This document shows, piece by piece, positions 52,453 to 61,595 of a DNA stretch of 64,000 nt. Position 1 is the first letter of the stretch; every line of letters begins with the position of its first letter. The stretch covers positions 248,001 through 312,000 of the forward strand of contig NZ_JAPSKE010000006.1 of the NCBI RefSeq assembly GCF_031177825.1, given 5' to 3'. Under the pieces are notes generated by a model. The model did no database searches. It was not told the DNA's origin and saw only the letters and a program-made list of their open reading frames with translations. The stretch is from Paenibacillus sp. Lineage in GTDB: Bacteria; Bacillota; Bacilli; Paenibacillales; YIM-B00363. The translations under genes were made by a program, and so were the position numbers.

Positions 52453-54621
52453 ATGCTGCCGTTACCGAATTTGGACGACCGCACGTTCGAGCAGCTGGTG
52501 CGGGAAGCCCGAGACTTGATCCCGGGCATCTTCTCGGAGTGGACCGACGAAAACACGCACGACCCCGGGATTACGCTGCTCGAGATGCTCGCTTGGCATC
52601 TCGAGGTGCAGCAGTACCGATTGGACCGGTTGACGACGAACCACGAGCGCAAGTTCTTGAAGCTGCTCGGCGAGGCGCCGCTCCCGCGCATGCCGGCGCG
52701 TTCGTCGGTCGTCTTCTCCGGCGCGGGCCGGGCGCTCAAGCTGCCCGTCGGCACGGTGCTGCGCGCCGGGGATACGCCGTACGAGACGGAGCGGCCGTTG
52801 ACGGTCGTACCGGCGGACGGCGTCCGGCTGTCGGTCACGACCGCGTCCGGCCGCCGCGAGGTGTCGGCGGGGGATGAGAACGGGCATGCGCCGTTTTATC
52901 CGTTCGGTCAGGACGGCGAGGTCGGCGCCCGGTTCTCGATTCGGTTCCGGGAGCCGTTGCCGGCGAACGAACCGCTGTCGCTCTGGATCGAGCTGGCGTT
53001 CGACGGCGGCCTCGAGGCGAAGCGCATACCGCCGAACGAAGCCTCGTTCGCGCCGTCCGGCACGGTCGAGTGGACGTACTGGGCGGAGGCGGAAGACGGC
53101 ACGGCGTCATGGGCGCCGCTCCCGCTCGAGCTGGACGAGACGTACGCGTTCCATCAGAGCGGCTCGGTCCGATTTCTCCTGCCGGCGGCGACCCGCCGCT
53201 TATCCGTGCGGATGACCGGCGGCGCGTACGACCGGGTTCCGCGCGTCCGGAAGCTGCATGTGAACGAGACGTCGGCGGCGCAAGGCTTCTCGCACGCCGT
53301 CGTGGAGACGTTCGACGGCGCCGGGTCGCCGGGCCTCGCGCTGAAGCCGCGGCACGCCCTGTTTTCGCGCGGCGTCATTCAGGCGCAGACGCGCGGCGGC
53401 GCGGACGGCGGGTGGGTCGACTGGGAGGAGGTCGAGACGTGGCCGGAAGGTCCGCGCCGGGCGTTCCGGACGTCGCGGGACGACGGTACGGGGGAAGTGA
53501 CCGTTGCGTTCGGCGACGGCGTTCGCGGCGCGATTCCGCCGGAAGGCGTCGGCGCGATCCGCTTGATCGCCGTCTCGCCGGAGCTGTACGGGCGCGCCGC
53601 CTGCGGCGTCGGCACAGGCATTTCCGGCCAGCGGGTCAAGCTGCCGATCGCTCCGGCGCTGCCGGACGCGCTGCACGTGCAGGTCGGCTGGGTGCCGGAA
53701 GGCGCGTCCGCGACGGTGTGGCACGATTGGCGCCGGGTCGACGACTTCGACCGCTCGCGCCCGGACAGCCGCCACTACGCGCTGGACGACGCCGAGGGCG
53801 AGCTTCGGTTTTCGGACGGCGAGCGCGGCGCGGTGCCGCCGGCGTCCGGCTTCCCGAACATCCGCGTCATCGGACTGCGGGTCGGCGGCGGCGCGATCGG
53901 CAACGTGAAGGAAGGACAGATCCGATTCGCGGACGACCCGACAGTAGCCGAGTCGATCACCATCGAGAACGTCCGCCCGGCGGAAGGCGGCGCGGAGCCG
54001 GAGACGACGGGCGAAGCGCTGCGCCGCGTGCAGCGCGGCGTGCTTACGCCGGACTGCGGCGTGACCGAAGACGACATCGAGCGGCTCGTGCTGGCCATCC
54101 CGGGCATCGCCGTCTCTCGCGTGAAGGCGATCCCCGGCTTCCGGCCGGGGATCAGGGACTACCCGGAGGAGCGAACGCTCGGCGACGTGACGGTCGTCGT
54201 GGAGCCGAGGTCTCGCCGCGAAGCGGCGAAGCCGAGCGCGGGCTTCCTTCAGACGGTGCGCAACTACTTGGAGCCGTATCGGCTGCTGACGACGAAGTTC
54301 CATGTCGTGCCGCCGGAATACGTAAAGGTGAGCGTCCGCGCGATCGTCGTGGTCGACCCTCGATACGAGGCGAAGGAGCGCCGGGTGCATGAGGCGATCG
54401 ACCGTTGGTTCGCGCGCTGGGACTTCGGACGCTCCGTGTATAAGGGCGACGTCTACGACGCGATTCACAGCGTGCCCGGCGTCGTCTACATCCAAGACGT
54501 GTGGTTGATGGCGGACGGCAAGGACGTGTTCAAGGAGGAAGGCGGCGACGTCCGCATTCCGCCGAACGGCCTCGTCGTCAGCGGCGCGCACGAGATCGAG
54601 TTGCTGTCATCCGGAAGATAG
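52453..54621 (+). CDS. Second baseplate-J-like protein (Afp12/Pvc12-like)
   Basis: A 722-residue protein beginning MLPLPNLDDRTFEQLVREARDLIP, then the signature HDPGITLLEMLAWHLEVQQYRLDRL. The C-terminal third has LTPDCGVTEDDIERLVLAIPGIAVSRVKAIPG and FGRSVYKGDVYDAIHSVPGVVYI, as in phage J proteins. GTAGGGGAGGGGAATC precedes ATG 52453. Expected partner of the preceding wedge protein. Confidence 0.9.
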   Translation: MLPLPNLDDRTFEQLVREARDLIPGIFSEWTDENTHDPGITLLEMLAWHLEVQQYRLDRLTTNHERKFLKLLGEAPLPRMPARSSVVFSGAGRALKLPVGTVLRAGDTPYETERPLTVVPADGVRLSVTTASGRREVSAGDENGHAPFYPFGQDGEVGARFSIRFREPLPANEPLSLWIELAFDGGLEAKRIPPNEASFAPSGTVEWTYWAEAEDGTASWAPLPLELDETYAFHQSGSVRFLLPAATRRLSVRMTGGAYDRVPRVRKLHVNETSAAQGFSHAVVETFDGAGSPGLALKPRHALFSRGVIQAQTRGGADGGWVDWEEVETWPEGPRRAFRTSRDDGTGEVTVAFGDGVRGAIPPEGVGAIRLIAVSPELYGRAACGVGTGISGQRVKLPIAPALPDALHVQVGWVPEGASATVWHDWRRVDDFDRSRPDSRHYALDDAEGELRFSDGERGAVPPASGFPNIRVIGLRVGGGAIGNVKEGQIRFADDPTVAESITIENVRPAEGGAEPETTGEALRRVQRGVLTPDCGVTEDDIERLVLAIPGIAVSRVKAIPGFRPGIRDYPEERTLGDVTVVVEPRSRREAAKPSAGFLQTVRNYLEPYRLLTTKFHVVPPEYVKVSVRAIVVVDPRYEAKERRVHEAIDRWFARWDFGRSVYKGDVYDAIHSVPGVVYIQDVWLMADGKDVFKEEGGDVRIPPNGLVVSGAHEIELLSSGR

Positions 54622-54636
54622 GGAGGAGGAGTCCTG

Positions 54637-56724
54637 GTGAGCGAAGCGCGATATTTCTCGCTGCGCGGGATAGCCGCATGGCGGCGCGGCGTTCGGATGC
54701 ATCTGACGGCCGACGACGAAGGCCTCACGATCGTGCGTCAGGACGTCTACCGTCCGGCGCGCCGCGACGAGGCGGACCATCCGCGCATCGTCCGTCCCGT
54801 GGCGGACGCCGCCGCGGACGCGAGCGGGCGATGGTTTCTGTTGGACGGCGCGGCCGGCGTCTGGAAAGCCGACATGGTCAGCGGTCATACCGAGTCGCTT
54901 CTGCCGCCCGGCCACGGCTGGTTCGGAAGCGGCGCGTCGGTCGCGGTCCTGAGCGATATGTGGGCCGCCGCGGATCCGGAGAGCAGCCCGACGCTGGCGC
55001 TGCTGTCGTCGGATAACGCCCAGGTGCTCTGGGCGAAGTCCGATTGGGGCGGCAAGCCGTTCCGCGCGCATGCCGTCGCGGCGGACGGAGCCGACCGGAC
55101 CGTCGTCATGGCCGTCGTCGAAGAAGACGCGGGTCCCGTCCTCAAGCTGCTGCGATTCGAGCCGTCGGGCGAGCCGGCCGGGGAACTCGACGTCGACCTC
55201 GACGTTCGTTCGGCGGCAGAGGGCGAGGGCGACGCTCCTCCCGCCCTCCGGCCGCGGCGCTTCGAGCTGTCGCTCGGGGGCGGCGGCGCCGGCTGGCTGC
55301 TCGATCGCGACGCCTCCGCCGCGCTGCCGTTCGACTTCGACGCTGCGGAACGGCCGGCGTTCGCGCCGCTGCCCGAGGCGGCGACGCCCGCGGCCGCGAT
55401 CCTGGCCGCGCCGGACGGCGGCGCCTGGCTGATCCGCCAAGTCGAAGCGAGCGGCGGCCGCGCGCTCTTGCGCCTCGGCCGCGACGGGCGGGCGGAGCCG
55501 ATCGGCGAAGCGGGTCCCGGCGGCGCGGACCGGCTGCAGGCCGGCCAAGGCGGCCGGATGTACGTCTGGGACAACGAGGAAGCGGTCGTCACGACGCTGC
55601 GGGCGAAGCCCGAGACGGCGATATGGGAGCCGTTCCGCCGGCGCATGGGCGTCTGGATCGGCGGCGCGCTCGACAGCACGTCCACCGAGACGGAGTGGCA
55701 CAAGATCGTCGTCGACGCGGTCGGCGAGCCGGATACGCAGGTCCGGGTGCGCTATTACGCTTCGGATCGGAAGGCGGCCGTCGTCGGCGGGCAGCTGGTT
55801 CCGGATCTCGATCGGTACGTCGCCGATCCCGCGATCGAACCGGACGTCAAGCTGGCGGCGCTGCGGGAGCTCTGGTCGGAGCCGATCGTCGATCCGAAGG
55901 ATGCGCTTCTATTTAGGGCCAAGGGCCGATATTTATGGTTATATATCGAGCTGATCGGTTCGGAGGCGAACGCGCCGACGATGCGGGGGGTGCAGGTGCA
56001 TTTTCCGAGACAATCGTACGTGAACGACCTTCCCGCGCTGTATCAGCAAGATCGCAAAAGCAAGGATTTCCTGGAACGGTTCCTCGGCTTATTCCAGACG
56101 ATGCTCGAAGAGACGGATGCCGGCATCGCGGGCGTGCCGCGGTCGTTCGATCCCGAGGCGTCCTCGGGTCCGTCGCTCCGCTGGCTGCTGACGTGGATCG
56201 GGCTCCGGGAGGACGACCATTGGACGGACGAACAGCTGCGCAAGCTGCTCAAGGCCGCTCCGCGCATCTATAAGCTGCGAGGCACGCGGTACGCGCTGGA
56301 GACGTTGATCGAAATTTACACGGGCGAGAAGCCGATCCTTATGGAATACGATCAGCTGCGTACGCTGAAGGAGCACTCGGAGCTCGGCGAGGTGGCCGAG
56401 AAGCTGTACGTCACCGACCCGCACGGGTTCAACGTCTTGGTGAAGCCCGAGCACGCGGATTCCGAAACGAAGCGGGCTACGCTGCAGCACTTGATCGACA
56501 GCTGCAAGCCGGCGTTCGCGACCGCGAGGCTCATCGTCCTGCAGCCTTGGGTGTACATGGATTTGCACTCCTACCTCGGACTCAACACGGTATTGTCGGA
56601 GCCTACGCTGCTCACGCTCGACGGGCGCTCTTCGATGCCGCACCATACGATCACAATCGACGTCGGCCAAGACAACCGGGTGGATCAGCACACGCGGCTG
56701 GAGCTCGATTCGCGGTTGGAATAA
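54637..56724 (+). CDS. Tail-protein-I-like baseplate/fibre-attachment protein
   Basis: A 695-residue protein from GTG 54637 behind AGGGAGGAGG. The N-terminal half (about 1-440) is beta-rich with repeated GxxWLLD/GGRxYVWDN strands, resembling a propeller or lectin-like fold. The C-terminal half has the TIGR02242-type tail-protein region (LPALYQQDRKSKDFLERFLGLFQTMLEETDAGI... LLTWIGLREDDHWTDEQLRKLLKAAPRIYKLRGT). This class joins the baseplate to peripheral elements; the N-terminal half may bind targets (inference). Confidence 0.85.
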   Translation: MSEARYFSLRGIAAWRRGVRMHLTADDEGLTIVRQDVYRPARRDEADHPRIVRPVADAAADASGRWFLLDGAAGVWKADMVSGHTESLLPPGHGWFGSGASVAVLSDMWAAADPESSPTLALLSSDNAQVLWAKSDWGGKPFRAHAVAADGADRTVVMAVVEEDAGPVLKLLRFEPSGEPAGELDVDLDVRSAAEGEGDAPPALRPRRFELSLGGGGAGWLLDRDASAALPFDFDAAERPAFAPLPEAATPAAAILAAPDGGAWLIRQVEASGGRALLRLGRDGRAEPIGEAGPGGADRLQAGQGGRMYVWDNEEAVVTTLRAKPETAIWEPFRRRMGVWIGGALDSTSTETEWHKIVVDAVGEPDTQVRVRYYASDRKAAVVGGQLVPDLDRYVADPAIEPDVKLAALRELWSEPIVDPKDALLFRAKGRYLWLYIELIGSEANAPTMRGVQVHFPRQSYVNDLPALYQQDRKSKDFLERFLGLFQTMLEETDAGIAGVPRSFDPEASSGPSLRWLLTWIGLREDDHWTDEQLRKLLKAAPRIYKLRGTRYALETLIEIYTGEKPILMEYDQLRTLKEHSELGEVAEKLYVTDPHGFNVLVKPEHADSETKRATLQHLIDSCKPAFATARLIVLQPWVYMDLHSYLGLNTVLSEPTLLTLDGRSSMPHHTITIDVGQDNRVDQHTRLELDSRLE

Positions 56725-56748
56725 CCAAAGGAAAGAAGGAATCAGCGA

Positions 56749-58437
56749 ATGAACAAGTCGAGATACGTGCCATTCGAGCGCAACCGGTATTTCTACGGCA
56801 AGCTGTTGACCGTACGGGATTTCGTATCGGAGCAGACGTACGTCTCCGACAAGCGGAGGCTGACCAACCGACTCTTGTTCGGCAGCGGCGTCGTGGCGGG
56901 GTTGCAGGTGGTGGCGGTCGACGAGAAGTCGGTCTCCGTGGAAACCGGGGTCGCGCTCGACCAGCTCGGCCGCGAGATCGTCGTGCCGTCGCCGGTGACG
57001 CTGAAGCTGTCGATGCTCGAGGGCTTTACGAACAACGAATACGCGAAGAACGTCTACCTGTGCGTCGGCTATGACGAGAAGGGCAAGGAGCCTGTCCATT
57101 CCGTCGCCGGCGCGTCGGGCCGCACCGAGGAAGTGAGCGAGCACAACCGCATCATGGAAGGCTACCGACTGTTCGTCCGCGAGGAAGCGCCGCCCCCTAC
57201 GGCGTTCGAGTACAGCGATCTGGTCGAGGAGACGAGCGTGTGGTACCAGGACGCGCAGGTGCGCGTGCTGCAGACGGTACCGCGGTACGTGACGCCCGGC
57301 GAGACGTTCGAGATGAAAATTCGGATCGAGAAGACGCTGCAGACGCCGCATGTCGAGTTCGAATATACCCCCGATTGGACCGGGGTCGAAGCCGCGGACA
57401 GCCTCCTTGAGGAAAATGGCGGCCGCATCGTCTTCTCCGAGCCGACGGACGGCGGGAAAGCGTCGTATACGGCCGTCGCGACGCTGCGCGCCTTGCCCTT
57501 GCCGGAAGGCGAAGCGTCGATGCGCGCCTCGCTGCGTTCGCGCCGCGGCACCGCCCGGCTCGTCATCGGCGAGCGGCTCGTCACGGAGCTGTCCGACGTG
57601 AGGCAGTCGGTCGAGGTGGCGGAGGAGTCCGCGTCGGCTCGCATGTTGCGAGCCTTCCACGAACGGTCGCTCGACCGCGCGATCGACGCGCCTTCGGAGC
57701 CTTGCGTTTACTTGGCCAAGGTAAACCTGCTGCAGATGGGACCGACGTACGTCATCGACAGCGTCGAGCGGATGCCGTTCGACGAATACGTCATCAATCC
57801 GTCGATGCTGTACCGCATCGTCGGCAGCAAGGGCGGCACGGAGGAAATCATTCGCACCGTGCGCGAGGCGGCGGCCTCCGTTCTGCCGGCCCTGAACGCG
57901 CCGATTCCGTTCCCGGCGCCGCAGGCGGCGGAAAAACCGTACGAGGACGAGGAAGAAGAAGAGGCGCCGCCGGAGAAGCTGCACGATACGGGCATCGTCG
58001 AAATTTCGATCATTCCTCCCAAGAAGCTGAAGTGGTGGCATCGCAAGCAGCGGGATTTCTACTCGGAGGAACTCGAGCACGCGCTCGGCGAAGGCTCCGT
58101 TCGGTTCGAGACGGCGCTCTCGGACGAGAAGGAAGAGCTGGCGCTTCCCGAGATGTGGGACCGCCGCGACGCCGTATACTTCGGAGCGACCGAAGTGTTC
58201 GCGAAGAGCGAATACGATTCGGGCCTCCCCCGCGTGTCGATCGCTACGATCTCCTATCCGAAGAAGGGCACGTTCCGCATCGGCGTCCGCGTGCTGCAGA
58301 AGACCGATCGGACGCGTCTGCGCATCCGATGGTGGGCGACGAAGCAGCCGCAGGAGGAAGGCGCGGCGTTCGGGTCCGCCTTCGGCGTCTTCGACGAAGC
58401 GGCGAACGCCAAAGAGGCCGCGGCGGCGAAGAGCTGA
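56749..58437 (+). CDS. Conserved eCIS protein of unknown role
   Basis: A 562-residue protein beginning MNKSRYVPFERNRYFYGKLLTVRDFVSEQ, then NRLLFGSGVVAGLQV and a region like the N-terminal beta-sheet fold of baseplate-associated proteins; this opening recurs at the 3' end of many eCIS loci. Residues about 180-300 look like an Ig-like/SipW-type domain (TPGETFEMKIRIEKTLQTP), and an acidic DEEEEEAPPEK linker at about 402-412 joins it to a C-terminal third that is unrecognised. It may be the outward-facing fibre or target-binding part, since no classical fibre is present (inference). Confidence 0.75.
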   Translation: MNKSRYVPFERNRYFYGKLLTVRDFVSEQTYVSDKRRLTNRLLFGSGVVAGLQVVAVDEKSVSVETGVALDQLGREIVVPSPVTLKLSMLEGFTNNEYAKNVYLCVGYDEKGKEPVHSVAGASGRTEEVSEHNRIMEGYRLFVREEAPPPTAFEYSDLVEETSVWYQDAQVRVLQTVPRYVTPGETFEMKIRIEKTLQTPHVEFEYTPDWTGVEAADSLLEENGGRIVFSEPTDGGKASYTAVATLRALPLPEGEASMRASLRSRRGTARLVIGERLVTELSDVRQSVEVAEESASARMLRAFHERSLDRAIDAPSEPCVYLAKVNLLQMGPTYVIDSVERMPFDEYVINPSMLYRIVGSKGGTEEIIRTVREAAASVLPALNAPIPFPAPQAAEKPYEDEEEEEAPPEKLHDTGIVEISIIPPKKLKWWHRKQRDFYSEELEHALGEGSVRFETALSDEKEELALPEMWDRRDAVYFGATEVFAKSEYDSGLPRVSIATISYPKKGTFRIGVRVLQKTDRTRLRIRWWATKQPQEEGAAFGSAFGVFDEAANAKEAAAAKS

Positions 58438-58499
58438 CGCCCGACCTTATTTTCGACAGGTTCGATTGAACCGGCGAGCGCTCGCGGCGTACGTCGGTT

Positions 58500-58961
58500 T
58501 TGTCGTATCGTCTCACCAAACAGGAACGTACAATTCGAAGCCTATATCCCGAACCGCCGGGCCGGTGGTACGACGCGATCGCTTCGCCTTGCGCGGAAGG
58601 GTTGACGGCGCGCTTCCGCGATATCGCCGCATCGAAGTCGGAGCTGCAAGGGAGCCTGGACGAATACCGCTCGCTCTTCGGGGCGATGCCGCGGGGCGGT
58701 CGTCTCGCCGCCGAGCTCGCTCGGGCCGGCGCGGAAGCGGTTGCGACGTTCGCCGACCAGGGGGAAGGCATTCTTCCTGACGCGCTCGCGCGGATCGGTC
58801 AGCCGTTCTTTACGACGAAGGATAAGGGAACGGGACTCGGTCTCGCCGTCGGCATGACGATTCTCGAGAGCCACCGGGGCGCCGCGACGTTCGAAAGCGA
58901 GCTCGGCCGCGGCACGACCGTTACCGCTCGGCTGCCGCTCCTTCCAGCTTCGCATGGATGA
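58500..58961 (+). pseudogene. C-terminal remnant of a sensor histidine kinase
   Basis: The last 70 codons read as the end of a HATPase domain of a KinB/KinA-type kinase: FADQGEGILPDALARIGQPFFTTKDKGTGLGLAVGMTILES (G1, F and G2 boxes) and a standard GRGTTVTARLPL ending. The H-box, N-box and sensor are absent; the first 85 codons match nothing and change character, consistent with deletion. No clear ribosome site. The 3' end overlaps a convergent small gene. Confidence 0.6.
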
Positions 58962-59148
58962 ACGGGTGACTTTCGAGCTGACGCTGTCTCTCCGGAGACT
59001 GGGTCCCCTTGTACGCCCAGACTTCGCCCTCCTTCTCCCAACGCTCTATGGAGCGTTCGTAAGGAGCATCTTCGTCGGCGCGGAAGCCGACGCCGGCCGT
59101 CACGACGCCCGGCAGCTTGTCGCTTACCCAATAGACTCGTTTTAACAT
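58921..59148 (-). CDS. Small conserved protein of unknown function
   Basis: A 75-residue protein starting MLKRVYWVSDKLPG from ATG 59148, with GGAGG eleven bases upstream. The centre reads GFRADEDAPYERSIERWEKEGEVWAYKG, a compact acidic soluble protein. Composition looks coding, but I do not recognise a characterised family. Overlaps the end of the kinase remnant by 41 bases. Divergent from the TIM-barrel gene. Confidence 0.5.
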   Translation of the reverse strand: MLKRVYWVSDKLPGVVTAGVGFRADEDAPYERSIERWEKEGEVWAYKGTQSPERQRQLESHPFIHAKLEGAAAER

Positions 59149-59224
59149 CGCTACATCGCGCCTCCTAACGTGCTTAGAGAGGAATGGACAGATATTCAAT
59201 TTGTATGAGACAGGAGCGATTCGC

Positions 59225-60058
59225 ATGCGGTTTTTCTCGTTGACGACTTGGAGCTTGCATCGAAATCTCGGCCCGCTGCGCTGGACGCGCTGGGACGGCG
59301 CCGGAGCGGGGCATTACACGGAGACGCAGGAGCAGCCGGAGCTGCTGTCGCTGCTCGAGCTGCCGGCCGCGCTGGCGGAGAAGGGATACGGAGCGGCGAA
59401 CGTCTGCCACTTCCATATCCCGGACCCGGGCGAGGAGTACGCGCGTCGGCTTCGCGGGTCGTTCGAGGCGGCGGGCGTTCGGTTGTTCACGCTGCTGCTC
59501 GATTACGGCGATATTTCGTCCGCCGACGACGCTCGGCGCAAGGCCGACTTGGCTTGGTTGAAGCGTTGGATCGACTTCGCCGCCGCCGCCGGGGCCGAGC
59601 GCGTGCGCGTCGTCGCGGGCGAATCGGCGCCGGACGACGCTCGCGCGTTGGCGCGGTCCGCGGAAGGATTGCGCGAGCTGTGCGATTACGCGCAGCCGCA
59701 AGGCGTGCGGGTCGTGACGGAAAACTTCCGCCCGCTTACGTCGACGGCGGACAACTGCTTGGCGCTGCTCGCGGCTTGCGGGGATCGGCTCGGTCTGATC
59801 GCGGACTTCGGCAACTTCGGCGGTCCGGAGAAGCTGGAGGAGCTTGGCCGCATCGTGCCGCGCGCCGAAGAAATTCACGCGAAGGCGAAGACGGACGCGG
59901 AAGGGATCCCGGACGCGGACGAGCTGCGCAGCTGCCTCGACCTCGTGCGCGACGCCCGCTTCGCGGGACCGATCACGCTCGTGTACGACGGTCCGGGCGA
60001 CATGTGGGCGGGCATCGAGCGCGTCCGGGCGATCGTCGAGTCGTACGTCGCGGATTAG
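59225..60058 (+). CDS. TIM-barrel sugar phosphate isomerase/epimerase-like protein
   Basis: A 277-residue protein of the xylose-isomerase-like TIM-barrel (AP endonuclease 2) superfamily. Barrel strands with metal-ligand positions are visible: VCHFHIPDPG, LFTLLLDYGD, RVRVVAGES, GVRVVTENFRP (Glu), LIADFGNFGG (Asp), HAKAKTDAEG (His). ATG 59225 is chosen because AGGAG lies eight bases upstream; a TTG at 59201 is less likely. Substrate unknown; catabolic or inositol-type sugars are typical for the family. Confidence 0.8.
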   Translation: MRFFSLTTWSLHRNLGPLRWTRWDGAGAGHYTETQEQPELLSLLELPAALAEKGYGAANVCHFHIPDPGEEYARRLRGSFEAAGVRLFTLLLDYGDISSADDARRKADLAWLKRWIDFAAAAGAERVRVVAGESAPDDARALARSAEGLRELCDYAQPQGVRVVTENFRPLTSTADNCLALLAACGDRLGLIADFGNFGGPEKLEELGRIVPRAEEIHAKAKTDAEGIPDADELRSCLDLVRDARFAGPITLVYDGPGDMWAGIERVRAIVESYVAD

Positions 60059-60089
60059 ACGGTATTTTCTATCTCTTCTAGCGGGAAAC

Positions 60090-60159
60090 ACCTCCCTCTA
60101 TTTCGTTCCGAAACCGGCCGTTCGGCCGATTCGGGCTCGATAGTAGAGGGAGGTTTTTC
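60090..60159. terminator. Large bidirectional terminator
   Basis: Outer stem CCTCCCTCTA / TAGAGGGAGG with a nested GGCCG/CGGCC hairpin, followed by TTTTTCTT on the plus strand; the minus strand ends in TTTCC. Lies between convergent genes. Confidence 0.8.
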
Positions 60160-60215
60160 TTATAAACGGCGGATTTGTCGAAGGGGGATTTTAGATACAG
60201 TGAGAGGGTTTCCGT

Positions 60216-61451
60216 CTACCGACGGAGCTCGAGCCACACGGGGGGCGCGTCGACGTCGCGGATGTACGCGGCGGCGCCGGCGCCGCGGGCGGTCGACGTC
60301 CAGACGTCGGCGGGATATCTCGGTCGTCCCGCCGCGCGCACCCAGGTCAACCGCTTCGCGGAGGCGACGTACATGGGGTGGAAGTCGCCGTTCCCCTCGG
60401 GCGGTCTCGTGAGCCGCTGGGCGCTCCCGGTTTTCAGGTCCAACGCATATAACGACGGCTCCGCGTTCGGAACCGGGCCTTCGTCCCAGGAAAGCTCCGG
60501 CGCCCTCGACACGACGACGAGGTCGGGGCGCAGCCAGGCGAAGCCGAGATCCATGACGCCCGGCGGCGTGTACGACGGCGCGATCGACGAAGGGGCGTCC
60601 TTATACTCAAAGCGCTTGTTCGACACCTCGAACCGTCCTTCTCCGTCGATGTAGCCGAGTCGGCTTCTTCCGGGAGCCCAGCCGTACCAGTCTTCGCGCG
60701 ACAGCATCTTGCCGACGGCGAAGAAACGCGCTCCGTCCGCGGACAGCAGGCACAGCGTATTGCTGTCCATCGACCACGAGGCGGTCGGCTCGGCGACGAA
60801 GGCGACCCACCGGCCGTCCGGCGACCAACGGAACGGGCTGACCGAGACGGCCAGAAACCGTTCCGTCGGACCTGGCAGCGTAATGAGCGGCTTCGTCTCG
60901 CCGTCGACCCCGCGGATGCGAACGGCGTACAACGTAAGCGGCTTCCACTCGTCGCCCTCGCGCATCGGGAGCGACGCCGCGAGCAGGCCGCGGTCGTCCG
61001 GCAGCCAGCCGAATCGGCCGACGCCGTCCGCGCGCCGGATCGGCCGCGAGGGGAGACCGTTCTCCCCGCTCATGTTCACCGTGTACACCCCGCCGTCCAT
61101 CCGATACGCCAGCTTCGCTTCGCGATGCGCCCAAGCCGATTCCCCGCATCCGCCGCACAGCTTCGTCTCCTTCCCGTCCTTCACCCGGTATACCCATATT
61201 TCATCGCTCGGTTCCTGCGTCTCGTACGCGAGCCACCGTCCGTCGCCGGACCAAGCGACCGCGCGGACGGGGGCGGAGCGATCGGCGAGCAAGCGTTCCT
61301 TGCGCCCCTCCTTCAGCCAGAGGTCGCCTTCCCGAATGAAGGCGCCTTTCAATTCCGGCGGTCGTTCAAGTTCTTTCGCTCGGGCGACGCTGCCGCTTCC
61401 GCTTCCGGCCAACAGGGTCGCCGCGACGAACAAGCCGATCCATCTCCGCAT
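60216..61451 (-). CDS. Secreted TolB-like beta-propeller protein
   Basis: A 411-residue protein from ATG 61451, eight bases after AAAGGGG (GTG 61460 is possible). N-terminal signal peptide (RRWIGLFVAATLLAGS). The body has propeller blades of the TolB/WD40-like type with repeated WSGDGRWLAY, WLPDDRGLLAAS, WSPDGRWVAFVA and WAPGRSRLGYID strands. A CGGCG segment in the second blade may form a disulfide. Function unknown; such secreted propellers often bind sugars or peptides at the cell surface. Confidence 0.75.
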   Translation of the reverse strand: MRRWIGLFVAATLLAGSGSGSVARAKELERPPELKGAFIREGDLWLKEGRKERLLADRSAPVRAVAWSGDGRWLAYETQEPSDEIWVYRVKDGKETKLCGGCGESAWAHREAKLAYRMDGGVYTVNMSGENGLPSRPIRRADGVGRFGWLPDDRGLLAASLPMREGDEWKPLTLYAVRIRGVDGETKPLITLPGPTERFLAVSVSPFRWSPDGRWVAFVAEPTASWSMDSNTLCLLSADGARFFAVGKMLSREDWYGWAPGRSRLGYIDGEGRFEVSNKRFEYKDAPSSIAPSYTPPGVMDLGFAWLRPDLVVVSRAPELSWDEGPVPNAEPSLYALDLKTGSAQRLTRPPEGNGDFHPMYVASAKRLTWVRAAGRPRYPADVWTSTARGAGAAAYIRDVDAPPVWLELRR

Positions 61452-61557
61452 CGTTCGCACCCCTTTGGTTTAAGCTTCCTGCTTTCCCAGCGGATTATGT
61501 GCGGAGTCAAGGGAAGAAATCCGCTGCCGGCTGTCGGAAGGGGGCGGAACACGAAAC

Positions 61558-61582
61558 AAACCGTCGACGACGTCGACGGTTT
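61558..61582 (-). terminator. Terminator of the MORN operon
   Basis: AAACCGTCGACG-A-CGTCGACGGTTT, a perfect 12-base inverted repeat; on the minus strand it is followed by GTTTCG. It is 14 bases beyond the MORN gene stop. Confidence 0.7.
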
Positions 61583-61595
61583 GCGCGGCGAAGCT

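Larger units (their letters stand above)
35900..58437 (+). other. Extracellular contractile injection system (eCIS) gene cluster
   Basis: Seventeen co-directional genes encode a phage-tail-like injection machine with no capsid, portal or terminase genes. Present: AAA ATPase, DUF4255 cap-type protein, sheath, two tube proteins, LysM baseplate protein, VgrG-like hub and spike, gp25, two baseplate-J-like wedge proteins and a tail-protein-I-like protein. The DUF4157 protein and the AAA ATPase are hallmarks of eCIS rather than prophages or type VI secretion. No classical tail fibre, lysis or phage replication genes were seen. A PAAR-like tip candidate is 5 kb downstream on the other strand. Confidence 0.9.

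Noticed and set aside
35900..58437. Cluster considered as a prophage or type VI secretion system
   Set aside because: No head, terminase, integrase or lysis genes, and no TssJLM membrane complex or ClpV; the DUF4157 protein, Afp15-type ATPase and DUF4255 protein indicate eCIS.
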